From contig JANWKK010000161.1 in assembly GCA_025451425.1 (NCBI GenBank), forward strand, positions 1 to 22,413: 22,413 nucleotides of DNA. Reading direction: 5' to 3'. The notes beneath the pieces were generated by a model. The model was not told where the DNA came from. It made no database searches and saw only the letters and a list, made by a program, of their open reading frames with translations. Positions 13,289 to 20,720 of the stretch are shown here, in pieces. Origin of the DNA: Gemmatimonadaceae bacterium (GTDB taxonomy: Bacteria; Gemmatimonadota; Gemmatimonadetes; Gemmatimonadales; Gemmatimonadaceae). How positions within the stretch are numbered: position 1 is the stretch's first letter; the number at the start of each line of letters is the position of its first letter. The position numbers and the translations under genes are program-made.

Positions 13289-15282
13289 TCGGCGTCCACG
13301 ATCTGAGCGTCCGTGTCAATGCGCTCCATCTCGATGTGCTGCGAGGACTGCCAACCCCATCCGAGCATGCCGAGCAGCGTGAGGCCGAATCCGATGAGCA
13401 CCGCCCACGGCGTGAAGACCGAGCCGATCCAGGTCTCCGCCATGCACAGCGCGAGACAGAACGGCCAGATCGACGACGTCGGTTGCCGGTGTCGATAATC
13501 CGGCTTGGCGTCGAACGTTGTCGTGACGAGGACTTCACGTCGGTCGGACCGGAGCCCGGTGATCACGGGCAAGGGCGCCCGCGTATCCCACAACGGATGC
13601 CGTCCGAGAACGACGGGCGTGTTGACGAAGTTGTAATGCGCCGGCGGGGAGCTCGTAGCCCACTCGAGGCCGTACGAATCCCATGGATTCGCGCCCGCTA
13701 GTTCGCCGCGGCGCAAGCTGATGACCGCGTTCACGATGAACACCGCGACGGAGACCACCACGACCACTGCGCCGAGCGTCGCCAGCGTATTCAGCGGTCC
13801 CCATCCCGTTTCGGCGAGATAGGTGTATATGCGCCTGGGCATTCCGTTCAGTCCGAGTATGTGCATCGGAAAGAACGCGACGTTCACGCCGACGATGAAC
13901 AGCCAAGCGTGCCACTTGCCGAGGGCCTCCCCGAGCAGCCGCCCCGTGACCTTCGGGAACCAGAAGTAAAAAGCAGCGAACAGCGGCATAACGGCGCCGC
14001 CGAGAAGTACGTAGTGAAAGTGCGCAACGACAAAGAACGTGTCGTGCACCTGCTTGTCGAAGGCAACGGACGCCAACATCACCCCCGTTAGACCGCCATT
14101 TACAAATGTGACAAAGAAGCCGAGTACAAAGAGCATCGCGACCGTTAGGCGCGGCCGCCCCGAGAAAAGCGTGACGAGCCAGCAGAAGATCTGAACCCCC
14201 GTCGGGATCGCGATGACGAGGCTGGCCGCGGTGAAAAGGCTCTGACCGAGCTCGGGGATGGGCGTCGCGAACATGTGATGCACCCACAGACCGAACGCGA
14301 AAAAGCCGGTGGTAATATTCGCGAGCACGATCGCCGTGTAGCCGAACACTCGGCGACGCGTGAACGTCTCGATAATTGGCGAAATAAAACCGAGGCCCGG
14401 GAGAAAGATGATGTAGACCTCGGGATGCCCGAAGAACCAGAAGATGTGCTGCCAGAGGAGCGCGTCACCGCCCTCGGACGGGTTGAACCACTGCGTGCTC
14501 ACCGCGCGGTCCGCGGCAAGCTGCAACGTGCTCGCCGTGGCGACAGCGGGCATCGCAAAGACGATCATGAACGAGACGACGACCTGCGACCACACGAAGA
14601 GCGGAATGCGGTTGAGCGACATCCCTGGCGCGCGCAGCTTGAACGCGGTGACGATGATGTTCACCGCGGCACAGAGCGCGGCGATCTCGGTGAACGTGAC
14701 GACTTGCGCCCACACGTCGACGCGGTGGCCCGGCGAATACTGCGGCCCGGAAAGTGGGACGTACGCGGTCCAGCCCGCGTCCGGTCCCATGTTGATGAAA
14801 AGCGAAACGTAGAGAAAGACGACGCCGACGACATACGCGTAGTAGCCGAAGGCGTTGAGTCGCGGGAAGGCGATCGTGCGAGCGCCAACCATCAACGGCA
14901 CGAGATACAGGCCCATCGCGGTCATGATCGGCACCGCAAAGAGAAACATCATCGTCGTGCCGTGGACCGTGAAGATCTGGTTGTATCGGTCAGGTCCAAG
15001 GAAGGTGTTCTCGGGGCGCGCGAGCTGGATGCGCATCATCGCTGCCTCGAGGCCACCGGCGACGAACATCATGAAGGCCGTGATGACGTACCGCCTCGCG
15101 ATGACCTTGTGATCGACGGTCGTGAGCCAGCCCCAGATGCCGCCCGGGTCGCGCCAGGTGACGTCGAGCATCCGTGCTTGCTCGAGGAGTGACTCTTCTG
15201 CCAGCAGCTCGCGTCGCTCCGCCGGCGCGGCTGTTGAGGCGGCGGCCTCGTTAGGTCCCAGATGGCGCGCGGGGTTCGTCAC
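13285..15282 (-). CDS. ctaD: caa3-type cytochrome c oxidase subunit I (A1-type heme-copper oxidase)
   Basis: Catalytic subunit reducing O2 to water with proton pumping. All metal ligands are present with the GTG 15282 start: His107 (VHGTTMM, low-spin heme), His286 and Tyr290 of the GHPEVY segment, His335/His336 (WVHHMF, CuB), and His421/His423 (VAHFHYVL, hemes). Glu288 in GHPEVY marks the A1 subtype. GTG 15282 overlaps the subunit II stop as GTGA. The frame runs 78 codons further upstream, but that part overlaps subunit II and is Arg/Ser-rich, so it was trimmed. At 665 residues it is longer than a minimal subunit I. After the conserved core, a hydrophilic link (LRSDRREVLVTTTFDAKPD) leads to two more helices, perhaps replacing a separate subunit IV. 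Confidence 0.95.
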   Translation of the reverse strand: MTNPARHLGPNEAAASTAAPAERRELLAEESLLEQARMLDVTWRDPGGIWGWLTTVDHKVIARRYVITAFMMFVAGGLEAAMMRIQLARPENTFLGPDRYNQIFTVHGTTMMFLFAVPIMTAMGLYLVPLMVGARTIAFPRLNAFGYYAYVVGVVFLYVSLFINMGPDAGWTAYVPLSGPQYSPGHRVDVWAQVVTFTEIAALCAAVNIIVTAFKLRAPGMSLNRIPLFVWSQVVVSFMIVFAMPAVATASTLQLAADRAVSTQWFNPSEGGDALLWQHIFWFFGHPEVYIIFLPGLGFISPIIETFTRRRVFGYTAIVLANITTGFFAFGLWVHHMFATPIPELGQSLFTAASLVIAIPTGVQIFCWLVTLFSGRPRLTVAMLFVLGFFVTFVNGGLTGVMLASVAFDKQVHDTFFVVAHFHYVLLGGAVMPLFAAFYFWFPKVTGRLLGEALGKWHAWLFIVGVNVAFFPMHILGLNGMPRRIYTYLAETGWGPLNTLATLGAVVVVVSVAVFIVNAVISLRRGELAGANPWDSYGLEWATSSPPAHYNFVNTPVVLGRHPLWDTRAPLPVITGLRSDRREVLVTTTFDAKPDYRHRQPTSSIWPFCLALCMAETWIGSVFTPWAVLIGFGLTLLGMLGWGWQSSQHIEMERIDTDAQIVDAE

Positions 15283-16319
15283 TTCAGTGTCTGCAAGTAG
15301 TCGAGCAGTGCGAGGAGGTCCTTGGCCGCGAGATGATTCGACGGCATATGGACGCCTGGCTTGAGCGCTTGTGGATCGACGACCCAGCCGGCAAGATTGC
15401 CGCGCGTGTTCATCAGCGTGCCGGCGGCAATCGTGTGCCGGCTGGCGAGATGGGTGAGATCCGGGCCGATGGTGGCGTAGGCCTCCGTACCCGTGATCGA
15501 ATGGCACGAGGAACACGCCCCCGCGAGGAACACCCGCTTCCCCTCAATCGCACTCGAGTCGTTAGGCCCCGCGGCCGGTAAGCGCTGACCCGCAAGCCAC
15601 GAAGCAAAGTCGGCGCGCGAATGAACGACCACGACGAGCGACATCTTCGCGTGCTCCACGCCGCAGAACTCTGCGCATTGCGCGCGATAGACCCCAGGCC
15701 GATCGGCGTCGAGGAAGATCGACGACGTGTAGCCGGGAATGAGATCGCGCTTGCCGATGAGGTTCGGCACCCAGAAGCTGTGGATCACGTCCCGCGACGA
15801 AAGCTTTATCTGGACCGGCTCGCCGGCAGGAATGTGCAGTTCGTTGGCGTCGACGACGATCTTGCTCGGATCGGGATCGACATAGTGCACTTCCCACCAC
15901 CACTGATGCCCCACGATCTCCACCGTGAGTGCCCGGCTTGGATGCTCGGCGAGCGCTCGCCCGACGGCAAAGTCAAAGACGAGAAAGAGCAACAGCACCA
16001 TCGCCGTGCCGCCGACCAACGCGCCGACGACGCGATTCTGCCGGCGCTGTTCGTCGCTGGACGCCACAATGACCGGCTCGAGGTCCTCTCGAGTTGCCCG
16101 ACAACGCCTGAGCGTCGCCCAGAACGCCGCGACGACGACCGCGAGCCACACCGCCGCCGAGACAACCAGCATCGACCAGAAAAGCCGGTTGACGATGCGG
16201 TTCGGCGAGCCAGCGGGATCGAGAACGTTCTGCGGGCCGTGACACGCGGCGGCGAATATCACGACCATGCCGATCCGGATCGTTAGGCCCAAACCGAGGC
16301 AGCGACGCACGTCCAACAT
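15279..16319 (-). CDS. ctaC: caa3-type cytochrome c oxidase subunit II with CuA and fused cytochrome c
   Basis: 346 residues. Lipobox IFAAAC (Cys26), two membrane helices (about 46-70, 98-118), then a cupredoxin CuA domain with ligands His180 (DVIHSFWVP), Cys215, Glu217, Cys219 (CAEFCGVEHAKM), His223 and Met226. The C-terminal domain is a cytochrome c: CSSCH (Cys269, Cys272, His273) with Met325 (VHMPSNHL). The fused heme defines the caa3 type. It starts at ATG 16319, 6 bases after the stop of the preceding cytochrome gene, and its stop overlaps the subunit I start. It accepts electrons from soluble or lipid-anchored cytochrome c on the outer face. Confidence 0.96.
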   Translation of the reverse strand: MLDVRRCLGLGLTIRIGMVVIFAAACHGPQNVLDPAGSPNRIVNRLFWSMLVVSAAVWLAVVVAAFWATLRRCRATREDLEPVIVASSDEQRRQNRVVGALVGGTAMVLLLFLVFDFAVGRALAEHPSRALTVEIVGHQWWWEVHYVDPDPSKIVVDANELHIPAGEPVQIKLSSRDVIHSFWVPNLIGKRDLIPGYTSSIFLDADRPGVYRAQCAEFCGVEHAKMSLVVVVHSRADFASWLAGQRLPAAGPNDSSAIEGKRVFLAGACSSCHSITGTEAYATIGPDLTHLASRHTIAAGTLMNTRGNLAGWVVDPQALKPGVHMPSNHLAAKDLLALLDYLQTLK

Positions 16320-16325
16320 TCAGTC

Positions 16326-16883
16326 CTAGATGCCGGATGGCTCGTTGGCCATCTTCGGCTTTCCCTTTGGGGTCGAGGCCTCCGGCGTCTTGAGCATCAT
16401 ATGATCATCGCGGCCGCCGCGTGCTCCTTTTGGATTGAGCGAGCTCAAAGAGCGTACGTAGCTCACGAGCTCCCAGATCTGTTGAGTGCCGAGCCGATAC
16501 TTCCATGCCGGCATCCCGTTAGGCCGACCGTCGGCAATCGACGAAAAGATCTGTTGCGGCTCGCTGCCGTAGATCCACTCGTCGTCCATCAGCGGCGGCC
16601 CGATGCCGCCGCCGCCCTGAAAGTGACACCCGGAGCAGTTCATCGACGTGAACAGCGTCTTCCCTTCGGAGACGGCGTAAGCGTTGTCGTCGTAAGGCGC
16701 GTCGATCTTGGGAGAGATGATCGCGGGACCCGGTTGCAGCTCGCTCACCACGATCGCCGAAGCGCCGGGTGTTGCCGTTGGCGGGATCTCGCTGAAGTGA
16801 CGATTCTCGCGTTCGCAGGCGGAGAGCAGAATGGATACTGCAACGACGGCACTCGCCACTCGCCACTCAGAACCCAAACACAT
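16326..16883 (-). CDS. c-type cytochrome lipoprotein, probable electron acceptor of the PQQ dehydrogenase
   Basis: 185 residues with signal and lipobox (SILLSAC, Cys23), heme site CSGCH (Cys83, Cys86, His87) and distal Met124 (NGMPAWKYRL). These match the cytochrome c domains that pair with quinoprotein alcohol dehydrogenases. A hydrophilic C-terminal tail of about 40 residues is Lys/Pro-rich. ATG 16883 is supported by a near-perfect AAGGAGG 8 bases upstream, although this places the first 17 bases inside the dehydrogenase gene. It lies between the dehydrogenase and the oxidase genes, which suggests it carries electrons from one to the other (inference). Confidence 0.92.
   Translation of the reverse strand: MCLGSEWRVASAVVAVSILLSACERENRHFSEIPPTATPGASAIVVSELQPGPAIISPKIDAPYDDNAYAVSEGKTLFTSMNCSGCHFQGGGGIGPPLMDDEWIYGSEPQQIFSSIADGRPNGMPAWKYRLGTQQIWELVSYVRSLSSLNPKGARGGRDDHMMLKTPEASTPKGKPKMANEPSGI
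16851..16871. repeat. heptad repeat, consensus ACTCGCC, at a gene overlap
   Basis: Two perfect ACTCGCC heptads and a decayed third (ACTCAGA) cover the overlap of the dehydrogenase 3' end and the cytochrome signal-peptide start. They encode part of the n-region of that signal peptide. Confidence 0.45.
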
Positions 16884-18735
16884 ACAGCATGCCTCCTTTC
16901 GTCGACTTCTGCGGCAAATCCTTCATCGCGTTCACGAAGCCGAGTGCCGCGCTCGAATCGCGAGCGTCGAGAGCCGCGGAGACGATTGCGCCCGGCCAGC
17001 CGCCGATGCCCGAAAGCACCGCGACGTATTGCTTGCCATCCGGCCCGCGATACGTCATCGGTTGGCCAACTATTCCGGAACCAGTTTTAAATTTCCATAA
17101 CTCCTTCCCGCTGCGCGCGTCGACGGCCTTGAACCAGCCATCCATTGTGCCATAGAATGCGACGTCGCCCGCCGTCACGAGCGCGCCACTCCACACCGGA
17201 AGATCTTCCTTGACGCTCCAGACGGTGCGTCCCGCGATGGGATCCCAGGCGTCGAAGGCACCGCGGTTACCGCCCGGGCCCGCGTACATCTTCACATTCG
17301 AGCCGACGTAAGGCGTACCGGCGATGTAATTCGCCTCGAGCCCTTCTTCGTCCTGACACAAATTCTGATGCGGGATGTAGACGAGTCCCGTGCGCGGCGA
17401 ATACGCCGACGGCTGCCAGTCCTTCAGTCCCGGCGAGGCGGGGCACATGTTGCGGACGACCTCACCCGTCTTCGTCGCCTTGTCGGGATTGTATTGCAAC
17501 CGCCCCGTCTTGAGATCGACGCCGGTCGTCGTGTTCACGAACCCGTACGGCTGCGCCGACAACACTTCTCCACTCGCGCGATCAATGACATAGAAGTAGC
17601 CGTTGCGATCGGGACGCAGGATCAACTTGCGCTGCTGACCCTTCCACGGCATGTCGACGAGTATGTTCTCATTCACGCCGTCGTAATCGTGCTGGTCGTG
17701 CGGTGTGAGCTGATACGCCCAGATCGCCTCACCCGTCTCGGGCCGGCGCGCGAACAACGTCGAGCTCCACTTGTTGTCTCCTGGACGCTGCTCGGGGTTC
17801 CAGGGTCCGGGGTTCGCCGTGCCGTAGTAGACGAGATCCAGCTCTGGGTCGTACGAAATCCAGCCCCAGGCTCCAGCGCCGCCGATCTTCCATTTGTCGG
17901 CAGGCCATGACGTCACACCGAGATCCTTGCCGCTGTCGGAGGCGTAGAAGGGCTTGAAAGACGGGCCGATGAGAACATCCTTATCGGGTCCGGTGTGATA
18001 TGCGGTCCACGCAATCTTTCCTGACTCTTCGTCGAGCGCCTTCAACCAGCCTCGCACGCCGAACTCGCCGCCGCTCACGCCAACGAGCACTTTCCCTTTG
18101 ACGACGAGCGGCGCCATCGTCACCGTCTCGCCAACGTTGATGTTGCCAATCAGTGTTACCCACAGCTCCCTACCGCTCGCGGCATCGAGCGCGATCGTGC
18201 GCGCATCGAGTGTGTTGAAAATCACCTTGCCGTCGTCGACGACGAGTCCGCGATTGATGACGTCGCAGCAGGCGACGCCTTGGGAAGCGCTCACCGGATG
18301 CGGTTTGTACGACCATTTGGTCGGATATCCCGGCTTGGTGAGATCGAGCGCGTAGACGTAATTCGGGAAAGGCGTAACGATATACATCGTGTTGCCGGCG
18401 ACGATGGGCGCTGCTTCATGTCCCTTCGTCACGCCCGTCGAGAATGTGCTGATGACCTTCAGATTCTGCACGTTCTCAGTGTTGATTTCCGTGAGGCCGC
18501 TAAACCGAGTCGACCGGAAATCCTTGGCTGGGCGAACCCACTGTCCGTCGTCGGCAAAGCGAGCCGACGTATCGCCACTCGCGGTCGCGGATCCTGCGGT
18601 CGTGGCTAATGCGACGTGAGACGAATCCCTACCGCGATCGCGAGAGCAACCAGCGACGAGCAGTCCACAAACGACGAGGACGCTGAGATTGATCCATCCC
18701 CTTCGCGAATGTCGAGTAAGCTTCCTGCTCGGCAT
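16867..18735 (-). CDS. PQQ-dependent alcohol dehydrogenase, lanthanide-type (XoxF/PedH-like active site)
   Basis: Quinoprotein oxidising a primary alcohol on the outer face of the membrane. 622 residues, lipobox LLVAGC (Cys30), then an eight-bladed propeller. Active-site residues by family pattern are adjacent Cys156-Cys157 (GVACCDVINRG), metal-ligand Glu224 (GGEFGVRGW), PQQ-stacking Trp290 (AWGWISYDP), Asn308 (GTANPGPWNP), catalytic Asp350, Asp352 (HDYDGVN) and Arg377 (RPDRNGYFY). The extra Asp two residues after the catalytic one is the known hallmark of lanthanide-dependent enzymes; Ca2+ enzymes lack it. No C-terminal heme domain is present, but a cytochrome c gene follows directly. ATG 18735 has AGGA 8 bases upstream. 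It is the likely first gene of the respiratory chain. Substrate (methanol, ethanol or larger) is not resolvable. Confidence 0.93.
   Translation of the reverse strand: MPSRKLTRHSRRGWINLSVLVVCGLLVAGCSRDRGRDSSHVALATTAGSATASGDTSARFADDGQWVRPAKDFRSTRFSGLTEINTENVQNLKVISTFSTGVTKGHEAAPIVAGNTMYIVTPFPNYVYALDLTKPGYPTKWSYKPHPVSASQGVACCDVINRGLVVDDGKVIFNTLDARTIALDAASGRELWVTLIGNINVGETVTMAPLVVKGKVLVGVSGGEFGVRGWLKALDEESGKIAWTAYHTGPDKDVLIGPSFKPFYASDSGKDLGVTSWPADKWKIGGAGAWGWISYDPELDLVYYGTANPGPWNPEQRPGDNKWSSTLFARRPETGEAIWAYQLTPHDQHDYDGVNENILVDMPWKGQQRKLILRPDRNGYFYVIDRASGEVLSAQPYGFVNTTTGVDLKTGRLQYNPDKATKTGEVVRNMCPASPGLKDWQPSAYSPRTGLVYIPHQNLCQDEEGLEANYIAGTPYVGSNVKMYAGPGGNRGAFDAWDPIAGRTVWSVKEDLPVWSGALVTAGDVAFYGTMDGWFKAVDARSGKELWKFKTGSGIVGQPMTYRGPDGKQYVAVLSGIGGWPGAIVSAALDARDSSAALGFVNAMKDLPQKSTKGGMLYVFGF
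16892..16898 (-). promoter_or_regulatory. strong Shine-Dalgarno AAGGAGG for the cytochrome c gene
   Basis: AAGGAGG read on the - strand, 8 bases before ATG 16883, sits inside the coding region of the PQQ dehydrogenase. It decides the start codon. It is by far the best ribosome-binding site I see in the chain; most other genes rely on overlapping stop/start codons. Confidence 0.8.
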
Positions 18736-18866
18736 GCGTTATTTCCTGCGCGCTGGCGTATGACAGAGCGTGTATCGAGAGGCCGACCGATAAACATCAG
18801 TCGCGATTCGGCGCTAGGTGCAGGAACTGTTCCGCGCGCGATTCCCTCGGCGAATTACGGAACGAT

Positions 18867-18883
18867 GCATGGAAGGACCATGC
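18867..18883. other. perfect inverted repeat abutting a stop codon
   Basis: GCATGG, 5-nt loop, CCATGC begins directly after the TAA of the AsnC-like gene (read on the - strand). No T-run follows. It could be a weak terminator or a regulator site upstream of the PQQ dehydrogenase operon. The rest of 18736-18883, the expected promoter region of the 12-gene chain, shows no clear -35/-10 pair. Confidence 0.35.
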
Positions 18884-20023
18884 TTATCCGTGCACTCGCT
18901 GCCACCATGTCTCGTACACGACCGGCGAGATCTCGGATGGCTTGATCTCGCTCCGTCCGCCCCAGAACACGTTCGTGTAGAGTATTGGCATGCCGACGCT
19001 CGTGAGGTGCGCGTCGATCGCGGCCTTATGCGCGAGCATAGTGGCTTTGTCCGTTCCATGCGCGACCGCCATGATGTTCACATTCGCGAACTCCGGACCG
19101 CCTTCGCGCCAGTACGCGTGGGTGAGAATATGATGACGCCCGACCTCGCGGCCGGCTTCGATCTCGCGTCCCTTGGGCACGCGCCAGTGAAAGAGCGCGT
19201 TGTATCGCGTCACGCGCGTGCCATCAGCCGACGGCTTCACATGCTCGAGAAACGTCGAGAATCGCCCGATCACTTTGCGATCGCTCAGATCACGCGCGAT
19301 GCGCACGAATTCCTCGAAGGGCTCGCCCGATTCGCGTGCACGCAGATACCAGATGTCCTGTCGAACCTCGTCGACGTCGAGCTCGCGCTTGAGCGCCTCG
19401 AGCACGCGCCACTCTCTGCGCGACAGCTCGACGATATTCGTGTCGATCACCGCTCCGAGCTCGTCGCTCTTCGATCCCGGCTCCATGCCTTTGCGTCGCA
19501 CATGACCGACGCCGAGCGCAAAGAGCTTCTTCGCGGGCATCGCGCGATAGCCGTCGGCGCCGATGCGCGACGCGAGGAAGTCGCAGTGCGCGGCGATCGT
19601 GAAGTTCTGCGGGACTTTCAGCGTCGTCCAGAGACGATACGCCGAGCCCGGCGTCGCGCCGTCCGTCGACCGAATGACGATGTGCCCCGAGAACGGATCT
19701 TCACGCCACATGAAGTCGAATGCTTCGTCGAGCCGCTCGGTCGGCACGCGCCACGCGACGAGCGCGCCGGGCGCGAGATTCGTCGCCATCAACGTCTGCC
19801 GAATACGACGGATGGTTCCCGCAGCGAGCATCGCGCGCAGTCGATCGAGTACCGTGTCGACGGGCAGCTCGGTCAAGCGCGCGATCTCTCCGAACGGGTC
19901 GACGAGAAAGCCGGCAATGCGATCTTCGGAAACGGCGAGAATCCGTGCGTTGATCGGATCGCCGATCTCAGTGGGGGCGCTCGATGTGGGTGAGTGGGTG
20001 ATGGTCATACCGGAGAATAGCAT
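18884..20023 (-). CDS. duplicated Lrp/AsnC-fold protein, siroheme decarboxylase-like (AhbA/AhbB/NirDL family)
   Basis: 379 residues made of two Lrp-like halves. Half one has a winged-helix region (about 27-75), then RRIRQTLMATNLAPGALVAWRVP. Half two has a helix-turn-helix-like stretch (about 200-250), then GRFSTFLEHVKP, RYNALFHWRVP, HHILTHAYWREGGPEFANVNIMAVAHG and a terminal ILYTNVFWG. These line up with the GxIRRFGAV, NAMVVWxVP, VSHCYxR, YNLFxMIHG and LYSTREFKK pattern I know from AhbA/AhbB and NirD/L/G/H, which decarboxylate siroheme in heme and heme d1 synthesis. Several of the usual motif residues are altered, so a true regulator or a new role remains possible. ATG 20023 is used; ATG 20008 is an equal alternative. 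Same strand as, and 148 bp ahead of, the heme-rich respiratory chain. Confidence 0.65.
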   Translation of the reverse strand: MLFSGMTITHSPTSSAPTEIGDPINARILAVSEDRIAGFLVDPFGEIARLTELPVDTVLDRLRAMLAAGTIRRIRQTLMATNLAPGALVAWRVPTERLDEAFDFMWREDPFSGHIVIRSTDGATPGSAYRLWTTLKVPQNFTIAAHCDFLASRIGADGYRAMPAKKLFALGVGHVRRKGMEPGSKSDELGAVIDTNIVELSRREWRVLEALKRELDVDEVRQDIWYLRARESGEPFEEFVRIARDLSDRKVIGRFSTFLEHVKPSADGTRVTRYNALFHWRVPKGREIEAGREVGRHHILTHAYWREGGPEFANVNIMAVAHGTDKATMLAHKAAIDAHLTSVGMPILYTNVFWGGRSEIKPSEISPVVYETWWQRVHG

Positions 20024-20033
20024 GTGGCGCGTG

Positions 20034-20082
20034 ACGTGCTAGAAGGTGCTGGGTGCTCTCAGATGCCAGGTACTGGTGCTAG
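20034..20082. repeat. degenerate heptad repeat, consensus AGGTGCT, between divergent genes
   Basis: Units ACGTGCT (20034-20040), AGGTGCT (20044-20050), GGGTGCT (20051-20057), AGATGCC (20061-20067), AGGTACT (20068-20074) and GGTGCTA (20075-20081) are separated by 0 or 3 bases. The array lies at the presumed start of the PAP2 gene, so an upstream GTG start there would translate repeat sequence. Confidence 0.6.
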
Positions 20083-20720
20083 ATAAAAAATCGATCGTTG
20101 CGCTTGGCGCCTTTGGACTCGTCGCACTCATCGACGAGCCGACGGTGCTCGATCGAGAGCTCTACGCCCTCGCGCGTCGATTGTATCGACCGCGGATTGT
20201 GCGCGCACAGCGGCCGTTGGAGGTCTTCGGGCTTCCGGGTGCCCACATTCCGGTCTCGATGCTCGGCGCGCATGTGTTGCGGCGGCGCGGTCATCGCGGC
20301 GGAGGAACCATCGCTGCGTCGGCCGTTGCGAGCTGGCTCGCAGTGCGAATACTGCGCTCGCTCGTTCATCGTCCGCGTCCGCCTCGTCCGCCGGGTCGCG
20401 GTCCGAAATCGGAGAGCACCTTTCCGAGCGGGCACACGACGGAGTTGACCGCGCTCGCCATTGTCGCCGCGCACGTGCTCGAACGTGAGCAAATACTAAC
20501 GCGCCGCCAAGCGCGCGCGCTGCGCATCGGTGTTCCGTTATTGATTGGCGTCGACCGCGTCTACGTGCGCGAGCATTGGTTCACCGACGTGCTCGGCGGC
20601 TGGGCGCTGGGCGCCGCCGTCGGGCTTTCGATGGTCGCCGCTTCCGCGGCTTCGCGACCTTGGCCTTCGCGACCTTGGCCTTCGCTAGCTTCTTCGCCGG
20701 TCTCTTCTTCTTCGGACTAG
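20046..20720 (+). CDS. PAP2-family membrane phosphatase (lipid phosphatase-like)
   Basis: Up to 224 residues, polytopic. The three-part PAP2 signature is complete: Arg104-x6-Arg111-Pro112 (RSLVHRPRP), PSGHT (127-131) and Arg171-x5-His177-x3-Asp181 (RVYVREHWFTD). Expected activity is removal of phosphate from a lipid phosphate or pyrophosphate at the membrane. The start is uncertain. GTG 20046 is the longest choice, but it lies in a heptad repeat; GTG 20076, after most of the repeat, keeps the first helix and is at least as likely. The last 140 bases overlap the convergent glycosylase gene. Within the overlap it encodes Asp181, the last helix and a low-complexity Ser/Pro/Trp tail. Confidence 0.82.
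   Translation: MLGALRCQVLVLDKKSIVALGAFGLVALIDEPTVLDRELYALARRLYRPRIVRAQRPLEVFGLPGAHIPVSMLGAHVLRRRGHRGGGTIAASAVASWLAVRILRSLVHRPRPPRPPGRGPKSESTFPSGHTTELTALAIVAAHVLEREQILTRRQARALRIGVPLLIGVDRVYVREHWFTDVLGGWALGAAVGLSMVAASAASRPWPSRPWPSLASSPVSSSSD

Noticed and set aside
14275..15192. 305-codon open frame on the + strand
   Set aside because: Antisense to ctaD, which carries all heme and copper ligands. The predicted product is a run of charged residues with no fold signal.
15283..15516. 78-codon upstream extension of ctaD
   Set aside because: It would overlap subunit II extensively and encodes an Arg/Ser/His-rich stretch unlike any oxidase N-terminus. The GTG at 15282 overlaps the subunit II stop and gives a normal start.
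16690..17316. CGTAAGGC sites as extra copies of the octamer
   Set aside because: They differ inside the TTAG core from CGTTAGGC and are few, so they were not counted as variants.
18818..19993. 391-codon open frame on the + strand
   Set aside because: Antisense to the AsnC/siroheme decarboxylase-like gene, whose internal repeat and motifs mark it as the real one.
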